From contig JPHH03000038.1 in the NCBI GenBank assembly GCA_000750105.3, positions 248,001 to 312,000 of the forward strand: a stretch of 64,000 nt of DNA, in the 5' to 3' direction. The notes under the pieces are model-generated. The model was given only the letters and a program-made list of their open reading frames with translations. It searched no databases and had not been told where the DNA came from. The stretch comes from Tolypocladium sp. Sup5 PDA-1. Taxonomy: Eukaryota; Ascomycota; Sordariomycetes; Hypocreales; Ophiocordycipitaceae. Positions 1 through 11,429 of the stretch are shown here, piece after piece. Made by a program: the position numbers and the translations under genes. Position 1 is the first letter of the stretch. Each line of letters opens with the position of its first letter.

Positions 1-119
1 GGGGGGTTAGATTAAACGGCACGAAATAGGACGCAACATATATATAAAGAAACAGTGCAGTTCGGCTACTGAGATTATCCCTCACCAAGGCTCAATCCAT
101 CGCCATTGTGCAGACCACG

Positions 120-3100
120 ATGACTCACCCAGTATGTGCTGAGCAGCGGAGAGAACGGACGCGGCAACGAGCAAGAGCCTACCGAGAAAGGCGTCGCCTA
201 CGAAACCAGGTTCAACACTATCAGGAATGCCAGCAAAATCCCTTGATTCAACTGGTCAACAGCCCGAACTGGCTAAGCCAAGAGCATCACGACCAGAGCC
301 AGTTTCCAACTAGCAGTTCTCCTCTCAGCAATGTTTCTGTTCCGAGGCCTACGCCGAACCTACCACGGGTGCAATCGGCTTCCGACCACCAGGGCCCTTT
401 ATACGCCGGTGATGTTCCCGACCCAAATAGGCCAATTCCACCGGACGCAGCCAGTCATGACGTTTCTAACCCAGACCTTGCCGGGCTCTCTCTGGACAGA
501 TTCAAATCCCATGCCTCAACTCGACAAAATCCGCCAGTCTCCACGGCTCTTAGCGACTTGCACAATTCCACATCCTCCCGTCATGACCTTGGACAATTGC
601 ACCTGAGCAGCCCCCCCATCTTCGGCCCTGAATCCCCTCCGCTGTTCCCGCCAAGCCCTTGTGGCTATGCAGGGTCCACTGCGAGCACCTCAGAGACTTC
701 TGCAAATGCCTGGAGTCCCCTGAGCAGCCAGTCTACTCCAGCCAGCCCAGTCCTCCACGATTTTATTCAAGCCCTGGTAGCCCAAGAAACTAGAGGTGGC
801 CCCGAAATCCTCGAACCACATAAGGTGGCGTATGATAAAGTGTTCCGAACCTTTTTTAGTCCTACATGCGGCTGTGAGTCTCCGGCCCACTGAGCCAAAC
901 AACCGCTTACGCTGATCTGAAGAGATACTAACACGGATTCCGGCCAAGGTCAACTCCCAGCCGAGCTCGAGGAACCCACCCAGACGCACACTCTCCAAGA
1001 AAGGGCGCAGCATCTTAATCGGTTCATGCCTCCACTTTCATCCGTGTTTAGTGAGGGTGGCTCAAACGATCCTGGTTCTGCCGTCCCGCAATGGCGCCGT
1101 TTTCTCTCGGATCAACCAGTCGAACCACTCTCCTTTCGCAAGTCGCAAGCTTGCCTCCCTCAATCGATGGTCACCGTCTCGCGGCAGTGGGACATTGATA
1201 GTATCTGGATCGGCGCAAAGAGCCTGCAGACTATCCGGCCCCCGAATGACTTCAGCCTATGCTTCTTCCCCTCGGCATTTCGCAATCTCTCGACTGATCA
1301 GACGGTACAGCCACATGGACTCAATCTTGCACATACCAGGCACATTCTATTCGGCAGCTTTAATACGCCGAGCGTCCACTTCTCTGTGTTTCTATTCTTC
1401 CCTAATACTGTGCGCGGCCCCTACACCCAGACATCAGCCTCTAGAAACTCTTTGTCGCTTGAGCGGCAGAGGGACCTGTACGACCATATTATCATACCAG
1501 CAGCGTACGAGACGATCTCGGATCCCTTTCGCCAGGAGATACCCCTGTCATATGATATTGCATATGCAAAATCTCGCTCCTTCCAGGAGAAACCTAGTAC
1601 GGGCTCTTGGAGGGCCGATGACATGAGCCGGGCCCTGCGCCTACAATACACCCTCCCTGCTCGAGACCTTCCGGTCTTCTGGCAATCCGTAGTCGAGAAG
1701 GCGGATGCCCTGCAGATTCCAACTCGACGCGGTGAAACGGTTGCATACTTCAGGAATCCACGACTGCTCTTTCAGTCTCATGACCTCAAGAACAGCTTTG
1801 GTCGGTCGACTCTCGAAGAAACCCTGAGCCTGTTCCAAGACACCGTTCTTGGGGTGCTTGATCCGGCACATATAGACATTCGCTCTTGTTGGCTGGACAT
1901 TGGTGCCCGAGACTATGTTACGGATCTTCGATCCGGAGATCCTCCACGAAAAGAGCACGTCACCCTCCTTTGGAAAAGCCAATGCCACCAGTATTTCCAT
2001 GAGCAAATTGGCGGAATTGCGCTAGAAGCTATCCCGATAGCCTCGTACTTTCGCTCTTTTCTCTTCCGTGATGTGGGGAACTATCGTTCGAAAGCCACGC
2101 GTAGTAGAGCGTCGAATCCGGGTCATCCTGACGAGCGTCAGCCGGGCATCATCCGTGCCAAGGCATACAATTGCAACAAAGAAATATTTTCTGTCATGTT
2201 TAGCGACTACGACATGTTTGGATCGACGTTTCTTCCTCTCCTCGCTTTGAACGAGGAAATGATCCACGACCTTTCAGCTATTAGTGAGAACCACAAGCGA
2301 GTTTCCACGCATCGGATTGATCGCGGCCACTTGCTGCAAGCCTGGGAGGCGAACAAACGACATCTCAAAGCTATCTCGCACCCGAAAGCTCTTACAAGTT
2401 ACGGCATCCGGAAAGAGGTTACCTTCCGCCTGGATGCAATTCTGAAAATGTGGCAGGAAATGTACTTCGATCCGATAAAGAACCCCCATACGGGCCAGCT
2501 CTCACACCAAGTAGTCCTTACTCCAGATGCTACACAACACTATCCTTTTTGGGTAGTTCCCACAGCGGACCTCAACGCCCTTATCTTTACACAGGCGGCG
2601 CGATATGTTCTTCCGCTTGATCACTTATTCCGTGAAGCATCACGCAACCCTGATGCGCAGCTTACTGATTCTCACCCCGCGGAGTCGTCAGTCCGATTGA
2701 TCTTCGGATTCTATACCGCGAAGCTCTTTCATCAGCTTCTCGTATACTCTCTGAGGTCTGAGCAGCAGTTCCCACATGACAACTGGATTTGGCTGTCGAA
2801 ATGGAGAGTACAGGGCCGCCAATTCCGCCATAGAGGCTTCTTACTAGAGAGGCAGGGCCTCGGACTTGAAAGCTCCATCAAAGCCCACGGGATGGTCTGG
2901 CTTCCTTCAGCCAGCATTGACTGGTATCGTGGATATCTTGCGCTTGAGCGTCTTGTTTCGCTATATATCCCTCGAAGTCCTTTACATGCGCGTATCGCCC
3001 GGCAGGGTTACATCCAGGCCCTTACCGCGTCCAAGGTCACAGTTGAAATCGTTCTGCTGGAAAGGCTCCACTCCGCACAACAGTTATTCGACCAAAACCG

Positions 3101-4418
3101 GCACAGCGAAGCGAAGGAACAAGTTGACAACGCGGCCCGTCTCGCTACAGAGGAGATCGCACGTGCATATAACCAGCACCTGTTGTCGAAACTACAATCA
3201 TACTGGGATCGTCTTCGGGCGCGCGTCGGGCGCGACTCTCTGCCACCCCTTCAGACACTGGAGCGGAGCATGAAAGAATCGGCGGCTCAAGTAGGTCGCA
3301 TTGTTACGGCCCAGGTAGTTTGGGAGATCTACACCGAGGCCTGGACTGCCTATACCCAATGTCAGTCGGGTGCCGACTCAGGCCAATTGCCGAGCGAGCT
3401 TCCTTGTTGGATGACTACGCGTAAATACCTACCGCCAAAGGATCGCTGGTCGAACTTCGTTTTCGAGCATCTCTTCGACCGCCCGAGGCCGCCCAGATGG
3501 GACCGACTCTACTTCCTTCAACTCTACCGAACCTTTAATGGCCTCTGGGATATTGTGCAGGATCATGCTGGATCATTTGACAGTCGATTTCGAACCACCA
3601 TCGGCCGCTTCATTATGGTCGCTTTCAATAGTGACCAGACCAAGGTTGTCGGCACTAACCATAACAACGGGTCTTGGTACGAGGACCAACCAGCGTTCTT
3701 CCAGATCCAGTTCTGGGCTCCTTATTTCTCACCCCCGAAGAGCAATATGCGTCTACCGTGGAGTAAGGTTGCCAACTATCAAACTCGGCATCCGGACCTA
3801 CCACCATCTACGGTATCGAGGGATATACCAACTAGGGACTTTCAACATTTCTCCAGTACTTTGCAGCAGTTATGGTTAAAGGTGATGATACAACCCGACC
3901 GGCTGCGCAACGCTTCCTTCGATGAGAAGAACGAAATTTATCGGCAGATTTTGGACTTCTTGTTGGTTCTAGCCGGTCCACAGTGGAATCACGAGGACAA
4001 TTTATCTTATGTGCTGCCCTGGAAATTCGCGGACCGAGAGGAAGATGAGGCAGAGCAACAGGATCCCTTCCGTATTCCTATATCGGCAGCATCCATCCGA
4101 AGTTTTTATGACGATACCAAACTCAGTCGACCAACAATCATGATGCCATCCCGCCATCTCGTCACGACCTTAACAAATAGCATCGAGTCATTCTCTGGCC
4201 TCAGTGCTGTAGTCACGGGGCGCATCCAACGTATGAGAGTGATGCTGGATAACGAAGGCCAACAATATAGCTTCGTCAGCCACCTCGAAGCCAAACAGAT
4301 AGCAGCAGAGCCACTTACACAGCCGGCTTCACTGCTGCAGCTGTTTTTATCACAGACGGAACCTCCGCAGCGTACTGTCAATGCAGACGGTGCCTCAGCG
4401 ACGTGGTCAGAAATCTAA
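120..4418 (+). CDS. Large repeated-family fungal protein with basic N-terminus (two exons)
   Basis: Two reading frames join across an intron at 874-960 (donor GTGAGT, branch TACTAAC at 926-932, acceptor CAG). The splice removes in-frame stops at 891 and 918 and gives about 1403 aa. The first ATG is at 120; a GTG lies in frame further upstream. The N-terminus has an Arg-rich bZIP-like basic stretch (EQRRERTRQRARAYRERRR, about residues 8-26), then a Pro/Ser-rich linker of about 200 residues. The large C-terminal part has no domain I can name. Two degraded paralogues (4587-5426 and 42390-43772) share the core containing RKEVTFRLD and HYPFW motifs, so the family is multicopy. I infer an element-encoded or element-associated nuclear protein; the DNA-binding role rests only on the basic stretch. 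This is the only intact copy here. Confidence 0.75.
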
Positions 4419-4586
4419 TCTCCTGCAGACGAAACGGCGATTGACGGGGGTGATTACAATAATGACAGCGGCATGGAACACGGTCAAGGTTGAGCCGCCT
4501 CCTCGTCACTCGCCTACCCACGTTTCCTTGTCATTGAGCCTTGACAAGTTGTGCATTCACACGCAGGCCACTCCAACAGGGACTTC

Positions 4587-5426
4587 ATGAACTGCTATGC
4601 AGTGCGGAAAGAAGTCACCTTCCGCCTTGACATGATCCTGCAAATGCACCACCGCGGCGTGTTCTCCGGAGGTGGGGCCGATCCCTCGGCAGCGCCGGGC
4701 GGGGCGGCACTCTGCACGACCCTGCAGCCGGCCTACCGGTCCGACCAGCACTACCCATTCTGGATTCTACCCACGAAGGAGGTCAACGACCTGATGAGCG
4801 CTCTAGCCTGCCGCTTTATCAAGCCGCTCAACTACATCTTCTCTCTTGCTCCTCGCCTGGCGAACCATGGCGGCAAGGCACGAGCCGTTGTATATTACTA
4901 CACGGCCAAGCTCTTCATGCGGCTCCTGCTCCTGAGCCTTACGAGCGAGCGGGAGTACTCGTTCGACCAGTGGATCTGGGAGAGGACTTGGACGGTTCGA
5001 AAGAGGGAGGGCGCGGGGCAGGTCACGTATCGCCGCACCGGGCTCGACCTCAAAACGACGCTGCAGTCAGCCGGAGTGGTATGGCTCGGAGGCACCCAGA
5101 TGGACTGGGTTCACAGTCATCTGGAACTGCAGTTGCTACAGCGCGTCTACATTCCGCGGAGCCCCGGCCACGCCGCCTGGAGCACCCAAGCAGTAACGCA
5201 AGGCTTCAGTCGGGCAACGGTTGCTTCAGCATGCATAGTCCAATCGCTGCTTCGTAGGGCGCAGCGATGCCGTGCAAGGAGCCGGAGCCCTCCGGCATTG
5301 CAGCTGGAAAGGTGCGCTGCTCGTGTGGCTGCACAAGAGATTGCGCGGAGCTATCAGCTGCACCTGCTGGAACGGCTTCAACATGTCTGGAGAAGCAGCG
5401 TCATTGGAGCCCATCGCTCCCCTCGG
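4587..5426 (+). pseudogene. Truncated paralogue of the 120-4418 gene
   Basis: The frame from about 4587 aligns with the middle of the neighbouring 1403-aa protein, sharing RKEVTFRLD, a HYPFWILPT-type motif, and YIPRSP followed by an EIARSY helix. It lacks the N-terminal third and all sequence after the EIARSY region. The 3' end runs straight into the 177-bp palindromic MITE at 5427. The copy is clearly more GC-rich than the intact gene, so it is probably an old diverged copy rather than a recent tandem duplicate. No function is expected. Confidence 0.75.
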
Positions 5427-5603
5427 GCCTCTCTAGTATTGTGTCGCGAAACGGGGCCCGTTTCGCATTCATAGCCAATCATTCCTATGAACCCTACCCC
5501 CCCGTAACCCTCCCCGCGAAACGGGCCCCGTTTCGCCTTTCGCGTTTTTTCGCGTGCGGATGCTCGAAACGGGCCCCGTTTCGAGACACAATACTAGAGA
5601 GGC
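5427..5603. mobile_element. 177-bp MITE with palindromic sub-repeats
   Basis: The ends are inverted: GCCTCTCTAGTATTGTGTC on the left, with its reverse complement closing the element on the right. Inside are three copies of a 19-bp near-palindrome, CGAAACGGGSCCCGTTTCG-like, at about 5446-5464, 5518-5536 and 5565-5583. There is no coding capacity, so this is a non-autonomous TIR element. The terminal core CTCTAGTATWGTGT recurs at about 6680 and 36671, and a shorter form at about 31723, suggesting relatives. The superfamily is unassigned; a TA target duplication inside the CTAG context is possible. Confidence 0.75.
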
Positions 5604-5710
5604 AGAAGGCTGGTTGCCTCAAGTTATCACCATCGTTGGTAGGCAGCAGTGCTGACCTACGTGCATGAGCGGCTTGATATTGACACCGCCGTCCATTCAC
5701 ACTTCCCGCG

Positions 5711-5896
5711 ATGGACTCATTTGTTCACCTCCGGAGATATTTTATCGTCGTTTGCAGGATATGCGAATTCGGATGCGTAGCCGACGAGGTTGCAACCCAT
5801 CTACATAGGTGTCACTCCGGTCTGCCGTTAGCGGAACGGCCGCCCGTGGTGCAAGCCATCCAAAATATTCCGAATGTGATACGAAGTCAAGACTAG
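5711..5896 (+). pseudogene. OrsD-type zinc-finger N-terminal fragment
   Basis: A 61-codon frame starts at ATG 5711. It has the CRICEFGCVADEVATHLHRCH motif pattern, a C2H2-like finger typical of the N-terminus of OrsD/DUF3505-type fungal proteins, followed by an amphipathic stretch ending in IQNIPNVI as in that family. It stops at 5896 with none of the downstream domains. It belongs to the same broad family as the intact 59584-63963 gene and is best read as a 5' fragment. Confidence 0.55.
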
Positions 5897-5980
5897 TTGA
5901 GCAGCCTTATGATCCCACCCCCGAGCGCCTCCCCGATTCCACATCTTGCTGCACCAAAATCTGATGGCCCGAAATTGTCA

Positions 5981-6446
5981 CTAACCCAGTCTCGTACGAT
6001 ACTCCGCGAACTCTTCAGGATAGGTATCAGTATCAGCGGGAAGTCTCCGGAACCAGTTGACCTCGTATAGCTTCGCCTCGACACGAAATGCTTTAGCGCA
6101 AGAACTTTTAACACAGGCTTGCGCAGCGGCCGCAATGCCGTAAGCAACGAGCCAGCGATTATGAGGGTCTGCCGTGAGAAGGTAACTCATACTCAAAAGC
6201 GGGCCTCTCAAGTATGTCGCGTTGAAGAACCACCTAGCTCTAGCGTGCTCGAGCTTCGGCATAAATGCCAACACAGGGACAAGAATGGTGCAGAACTTCA
6301 ACCCCAATAACGGCGAATTAACCAGTGGAAGCAGATATGAAAGCACGAGACTCACCACTCACGACGTGACTTCCGTCAATATGGCCGCTGGCTCTCCGTC
6401 ACAGACTTTCGCCAAGCCACCGCAAATCGCAACCATAATGCCACAA
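5981..6446 (-). pseudogene. Unidentified membrane-protein-like fragment
   Basis: The minus-strand frame 5981-6358 has a hydrophobic N-terminal half (two probable membrane segments) and a polar tail ending EFAEYRTRLG. Upstream, at 6378-6446, a short frame starting MVAICGGLAKVCDGEP runs into a GTGAGT donor-like site, so it may be a preceding exon. A second copy of that exon lies at 6478-6548. I do not recognise the family, and the splice to the downstream frame is not settled. It could equally be a decayed gene. Confidence 0.3.
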
Positions 6447-6548
6447 GGGTAGAATCATGATGAAACTCACGAATTTTGTCAATGTTGCCTCTGGCTCTCC
6501 GTCACAGACTTTTGCCAAGCCACTGGAAATTGCAACCATAACGCCACA
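6378..6548. repeat. Tandem duplication of an exon-like unit
   Basis: Two units of about 70 bp, at 6378-6446 and 6478-6548, share CTGGCTCTCCGTCACAGACT and flanking sequence with a handful of substitutions. On the minus strand both read MVAI..GLAKVCDGEP and both end in a GTGAGT donor-like sequence. Confidence 0.7.
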
Positions 6549-6918
6549 ACTGCCTGTGAATAATTGGTATCAGAGACATCGCGTTTAGGACCCAGCTATT
6601 AATACCATTAAACCAGAGCCAATATGAAATTGTCTCCCGCTGGAGTAAAGAACTAGCTTCAATTACGTTAAATATCCTTCTCTAGTATAGTGTCCTGGAA
6701 CGGCCCACATACCCCCCCCCCCCCCCCCCCTTTTTTTTTCTCCCTCCGGGGCTAATAAAAGCATTTATATTGAGCAACGAGTATGCGCCAGGCTTTACTA
6801 TTGCATTGTCAAACCTTTATTGAGAAACTTACTTCCGCTACGAACATCCTCAGAGGGAGTGGTGGCTAAGAGATTGATCATAATAACAAGCTCCATTAAG
6901 GTATTGATTGCCATATTG
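6549..6918. repeat. MITE-type terminus and C19/T9 homopolymers
   Basis: CTCTAGTATAGTGTCC at about 6680 resembles the terminus of the 5427-5603 MITE, but no matching right end was found. It is followed by 19 C (6712-6730) and 9 T (6731-6739). No gene is seen up to the ATG at 6919. Homopolymer lengths may be unreliable. Confidence 0.5.
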
Positions 6919-7947
6919 ATGGCGCAGCAGGATCAGCAGGATCAGCAGGATCAGCATGCTCAAGGGCCCATCCATAGGGTCATAGGCGAGATTCGAGTTT
7001 ACACATCAGACCGGCCAAATGGGACGCCGGAAGTCGACAACAACTTCGCCACTGCAAAATGGACATCTAATGGGAACTTGATCTTGCCAGACGCTCTCGC
7101 GGAAGGCACCTGGAGAACATTCGTGGAGAAGTGCGGAGATGTACAGGCAGCAGTTTACGCCCATACCGACGAACATTTAACAGGTGGTCGGTGGAGATTG
7201 GGCAGTCACAAAGGAAAACGCGGTTCAATTGTTCCCTTATCAGTGGCGGCCGCAGCACTTCTTGCGTTCAATAAACCAAGAGGTAATGGCTTTAAACACA
7301 TCATGCGCTACCAGCCGCAACATGCTTCACTGATCTTTGCTCGCAACCCTTCGCAGGGAGTGGTCGCACTCAGCAAAATCATAGGCAACGAGGACGCTGT
7401 CCGATTCCTAATGGATGCATGGGCCAAGGACTTCATATCCTCGGCTGATGGAGTCAAACGACAAGAATTGCTTTCCGCTGGCGCTCAGGCTTTTGCAGCC
7501 TTTCTCGACTACTTAGATTTCGGCCATGATATGAAGGATGAGGACGTTACCGCTGCCCACACAATATTTAAGACCGCTGCTAGCCAGCATACCACCGAGC
7601 AGGACGGTTGGACAGAGCTCCGCGTGGCTGACAAGGCCTTAACAGCCGCCAAGGCTAACCCTGATCCGAAGATCGACCAAATTAACGATGCGAAGACTAC
7701 GTTCGTGGCAGCTCTTAGGAAAACGCGCCAACAGGGTGCTAAAACGGCGAGAAACGAAATAAAACTCAGGAATGAACGATGGGAGACGCCGCGGCAAAAA
7801 GGTTTTCCGAGCGCTACCTGCTACCCTTCTGACATGAGGAACTGCAGCGACTGGCTAGCATGGTCACCTAACCATCGTCGGGCTCAATATTCCTTCAAGT
7901 CTTCCCACAGCATCCCCACCAGGATACTTATTCTCGCCATCTCTTGA
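6919..7947 (+). CDS. Hypothetical protein with Q/D-repeat N-terminus
   Basis: An open frame of 342 aa from the first ATG at 6919; a TTG lies further upstream in frame. It begins with a short QQD repeat, followed by a compact region (GEIRVYTSDRPNGTPE and TGGRWRLGSHKGKRG) and a helical second half rich in Ala, Lys and Asp. No catalytic motif or signal peptide is seen. From about residue 290 the composition becomes erratic (Ser/Arg/His-rich), so the true C-terminus may lie after an unrecognised intron or the gene may be 3'-damaged. Family unknown. It sits between decayed element fragments. Confidence 0.5.
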   Translation: MAQQDQQDQQDQHAQGPIHRVIGEIRVYTSDRPNGTPEVDNNFATAKWTSNGNLILPDALAEGTWRTFVEKCGDVQAAVYAHTDEHLTGGRWRLGSHKGKRGSIVPLSVAAAALLAFNKPRGNGFKHIMRYQPQHASLIFARNPSQGVVALSKIIGNEDAVRFLMDAWAKDFISSADGVKRQELLSAGAQAFAAFLDYLDFGHDMKDEDVTAAHTIFKTAASQHTTEQDGWTELRVADKALTAAKANPDPKIDQINDAKTTFVAALRKTRQQGAKTARNEIKLRNERWETPRQKGFPSATCYPSDMRNCSDWLAWSPNHRRAQYSFKSSHSIPTRILILAIS

Positions 7948-8235
7948 TCCATCAAAAGCTATCCATGCCTGGCAGCATAAAGCCGGCCAAAGCCCCAATC
8001 GATATGTTCACTCGCGACGGACAAAGCCATCGGGGACGCAGAGGGCCTCGCGGTAGAGGCGCCGGCGACGGGCCGCCCGGCGGACCCGTTCAAGTATTCT
8101 TGTAAGCCTAAACTATTTTCTCGATAGACATACAGGCCAAATACCCACAGTGCTCCGTCTTTAGTCCCTCGAGCGGAAACTCGGCTCCCAATCAGACCGT
8201 GACCCAGATCGAGGACGCTCTCCAGGCCAGCAAAG

Positions 8236-8424
8236 CCTCGATTAATCTTAGTTTGTTGAGGGAGAGCGAATACACCAAAGGCCGAGTGCAACGGATGTCG
8301 TGTAAGTCGTGAAGGCTGTGCCTGCCCAAGCAGGTCTTTCACATCGTGTAAGTCAAAGGCAAAAGACAACGAGAGGCAACCACGGCCATCTCTAAAAAGT
8401 GGGAGGAAAAACCAGGTCGTTCAT
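8236..8424. repeat. Outer arm of an inverted repeat (left)
   Basis: This sequence is the diverged reverse complement of 18455-18692. Shared blocks include GTTTGTTGAGGGAGA.., GCCGAGTGCAACGGA and GAGGCAACCACGGCCATCTC. A 136-codon minus-strand frame (7959-8369) covers it, but the right copy is not open in the same way. I therefore treat it as non-coding repeat and see no supported gene in 7948-8423. Confidence 0.7.
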
Positions 8425-10133
8425 TGTCAGACTATGAAAAGCTCATGAACATGATAAAGAACATGAGGGACCATCTAGTGCATCATCCTTCAAGCACGAA
8501 GAAATATCGGCTGCTGTTCAAAAAGGCTTTAGCATTTGTTTTCCGAGCATACCGTCTCGACGTAGGTATTCGGCAGAAGCTAACGGGCATTCGGCTGAGG
8601 AAAAAGCTTGTTGCCTACTAGAGGATATTTGGAACAACGCCTATTGGGCCACCACCAAACCCGACGTGGTCACTTCGGATATGAATGACGGCGTGCGCGA
8701 GGCTGAGGAGATGGCCCTGGAAGAGGATGGGGAGAACGGTGATGATGAGATGGACGACGGGATGGACGACGAGAATGAAGATGGCGGTGAAGAAGATGAC
8801 GATATCGAGGAGGAAGCTGATGTCCGCGACGCTGATTACAACGGCTCTGATGATGCGGCTGAAGAGAAGAAAGGAGAAAAGGAAGGAGGAGAGACGAAAG
8901 AGTTCAGCCCCAATCACCCAGGCACACAATCGATAAAGAAGGAGGAGGCGACGCAACGACTAGCAAGGACTCTATCGAGGAGCTCTTGGAACTTCTCTTC
9001 GGGCTAAGCTTGGCCCTTTGCACAGAGCGGCCAGCCCAGTTCCATGACGCTGGTGTACTTCAGCAGTATTTCAGGGTTCTCCAGTTCGTTGAATGGCTTC
9101 CTCCCCGCTAGGTCATTCACACCTTACCTCTCGGCCTGATATACATCCAGCGGCTTCTCTTCCTCGAACAAGCTCTTCCGTTCTAGGCGTATCCAGCACT
9201 TGGTATTGAGTGTCGGCCACGTGCGAAGCAACTTGAACGACTCGAGACGATTCGAAAGCGATATATGGTCATGGGATCTCAGTCTGCCTTTGAAGAGTTG
9301 ATCAGCCTTCGCAGTTACGGACCCGTCATGGCTCACTCAGACACACCGGTGTTTCTCATGCGCTGGAGCAAGGATGGCCAGACGGTGTATTGGGGAGATT
9401 CAAAACAACTCTCCATGGGACAGTTCAGGCTCTTACCTGAGCACGTCATCGAACAAGCCAGCCGCCTCTGTGACGAGCTGATGTTTGGGTTGGAGCCTCC
9501 CATTGATCTGGCAAAGATCAAGGACGACATGACCAACTCTCAGAGGGGCTACTCTTTCGTTACAAACCCCGACAACAACCTAAGCGTAGCGTATTTCGAG
9601 TTATTCGAGCGAGCTTGCACCGCCCAGCAGGACAGCCTCTCCCGGCGAGGTCGATGTAAATGGGAAGCAGTCTTCAAATACCTTAAGAAAGAGGAGGCCT
9701 TTCGTGGATTCCTAGGGCTTGCAATGCATAACACAGGCGGCCAGACACCGAGATGGTCAGAACTGCTTAGTCTGTGGTGTATAAATGGGGAGTTCGGCGA
9801 GAGAGGTGTCTACGTGTATAAGGCGTTAATGGTCTACCTCATACGCCATCACAAGGCAAATAGATCTACAAATCGAGAATTCATCGTTGCCCGCTTCTTG
9901 CCGGCTGAGGTAGGGCGACTTCTCTACAAGTACCTTGTATACATCCGCCCCTTTGGGATTTACTTGATAGAGAGCGTGGCTTTAGTAGTCAAGGCACGAG
10001 GGCAAGCTCCCCTCTACTATTCCGAGCTCAAACAACATCAGGGTGCAAGCCCTGGCAGACTGGACGATTCAACGCGATCCTCAAGAATGCAACGTCGAAG
10101 GTATGGGGTCACCCCACCAACTCGCGGCTACGA
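8424..10133 (+). pseudogene. Decayed zinc-finger/tyrosine-recombinase-like element gene (middle part)
   Basis: This aligns colinearly with residues of about 310-780 of the intact 59584-63963 protein. Matching parts are the FRAYRL..I..LTGIRLRKK block, the acidic linker (8666-8930), and the YMVMGSQSAFEELISLR to YLVYIRPF core. It has internal stops in the 9000-9260 stretch and several frame changes. The retained core (open 9265-10133) still has the PRWSELLSL and RHHKAN motifs, matching R728 and K762 of the intact copy, but it ends before the RxxR, H and Y motifs. Its 3' end abuts the inverted copy of the 16677-17873 gene. It is non-functional. Confidence 0.8.
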
Positions 10134-10928
10134 GCCTGGTCATCCCTACATGCGCAGACTGCGTAGTTCTTGACGGCACGCACGGTATCTGTGCAGTCGA
10201 GCTTAAGAATTTTCTCAGCACAATTCCGAGTTTTCTGGACATTAAATCCTTCGGGTTCACGTTTATATTTCCCAATCACGTGATTGCGTCTCACGCATTC
10301 CAGCAGTATTGTTTCAACCACCTTCATGCCCAAAGCGGATCCAAATACATTTGGTGTGGTCGTCGTCGGAGGGAGAAGCGAAGTATGGCGGCGGGCGTCG
10401 GAGGTCAATCTAGCATGCATATTCACAGCTGCTCGGCCGGTGGCATTCGAGCCTGTCAGCTGATAAATGGCCGGACTTGCCTCGTTTGCTGACGGTGGCG
10501 TCTTCAACGATGCTGAACTTTTCAAGTTGAACCGAGCCAGCGCTAAGCTAGGGTCATCCGATGTACCCAATCGAGAGGAGCAGTATCGCCGCTCGTCCGC
10601 TGTTCGGCACTCGAGGGTTCAGGTTTCGCCGTGGCACCGTCGGATTGCTCGCTTTCCAGGGCTGCCGCGATTCCCCTTTTACTTGCGGAAGAAGCCTTGT
10701 TTGGAGTTGTGCTGGCCTTTGACGATCCTCCGCACTTCGTCCCGTTTGTTCCCTGGTCCCCATAGCAACTTTCCTGGCCACATTTTGCAGCGTGAGAGAG
10801 GAAGCGAGAAGATCCGCGTAATTCGTCAGGAGTCAGACAAGCCGAGCTATTTTCTTGTAATGGGCACACTGGCGTGTCCTCTATTCCAGCCTTGCGTCGA
10901 GTTTCAAGAACTAGTTTGCTTGTTAGCA
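10133..10928 (-). pseudogene. Inverted, broken copy of the 16677-17873 gene
   Basis: Two overlapping minus-strand frames (10109-10570 and 10543-10962) match residues from LTSKLVLETRRKAG to CRDDQAR of the protein at 16677-17873, with a frameshift between them near 10560. The C-terminal third is missing. It forms the inner left arm of the inverted-repeat structure whose right arm is at 16677-17485. Confidence 0.8.
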
Positions 10929-11429
10929 TCTTGCACTCAAGCCGCTCCATTGATGTCTCCATACCTACCGAAGGTATGAATGCCTAGGATATGTTGCCTG
11001 ATTGGCTCATCGTTGAAATTACTGAGCCCATATTCCGCCAGTATTTCGCCAACCTTCTCCTCTATCAGGATCGTATTGCTTCCTCCATGACTTTGGTAGC
11101 ACCGTACGGTCCAGTGCTGTGCGTATGTTGCACAATGAAACACAATGAACTAGCCGATCTACCGGCTTTCAATCTTAGCCTTGCACGTCAAGTCATTGTC
11201 CTTCAAATCAAGCGATGGCTGTGGGCGAGGAGGTGCTTCGCAACACCGTTGTAGAGCGCGGTTGCTTCCCTGTGTCTTGGGGCTTTGCAGTGCCATTGAT
11301 CTTCTATCAAGACGGTGGTTGTCCACGCACGGGAGCGTGTATGAGTAAAAATCCAAGCATGGGCCAAAGGGCTGCCTTTGGCGTGCGTCTAGTGGTGGCG
11401 ACGAGTGAATGCATCTGAACTCCAAAATC
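10929..11429. other. No supported gene
   Basis: Short frames exist on both strands, but none has a recognisable motif, consistent codon bias or a splice partner. I see nothing to annotate. Confidence 0.5.

Noticed and set aside
1..60. GGGGGGTTAG at the window start as a telomere remnant
   Set aside because: Only one partial TTAGGG-like unit, not an array; not enough to call a chromosome end.
7959..8369. 136-codon minus-strand protein
   Set aside because: It lies in the inverted-repeat arm, and the partner at 18455-18692 does not keep the frame, so coding is unlikely.
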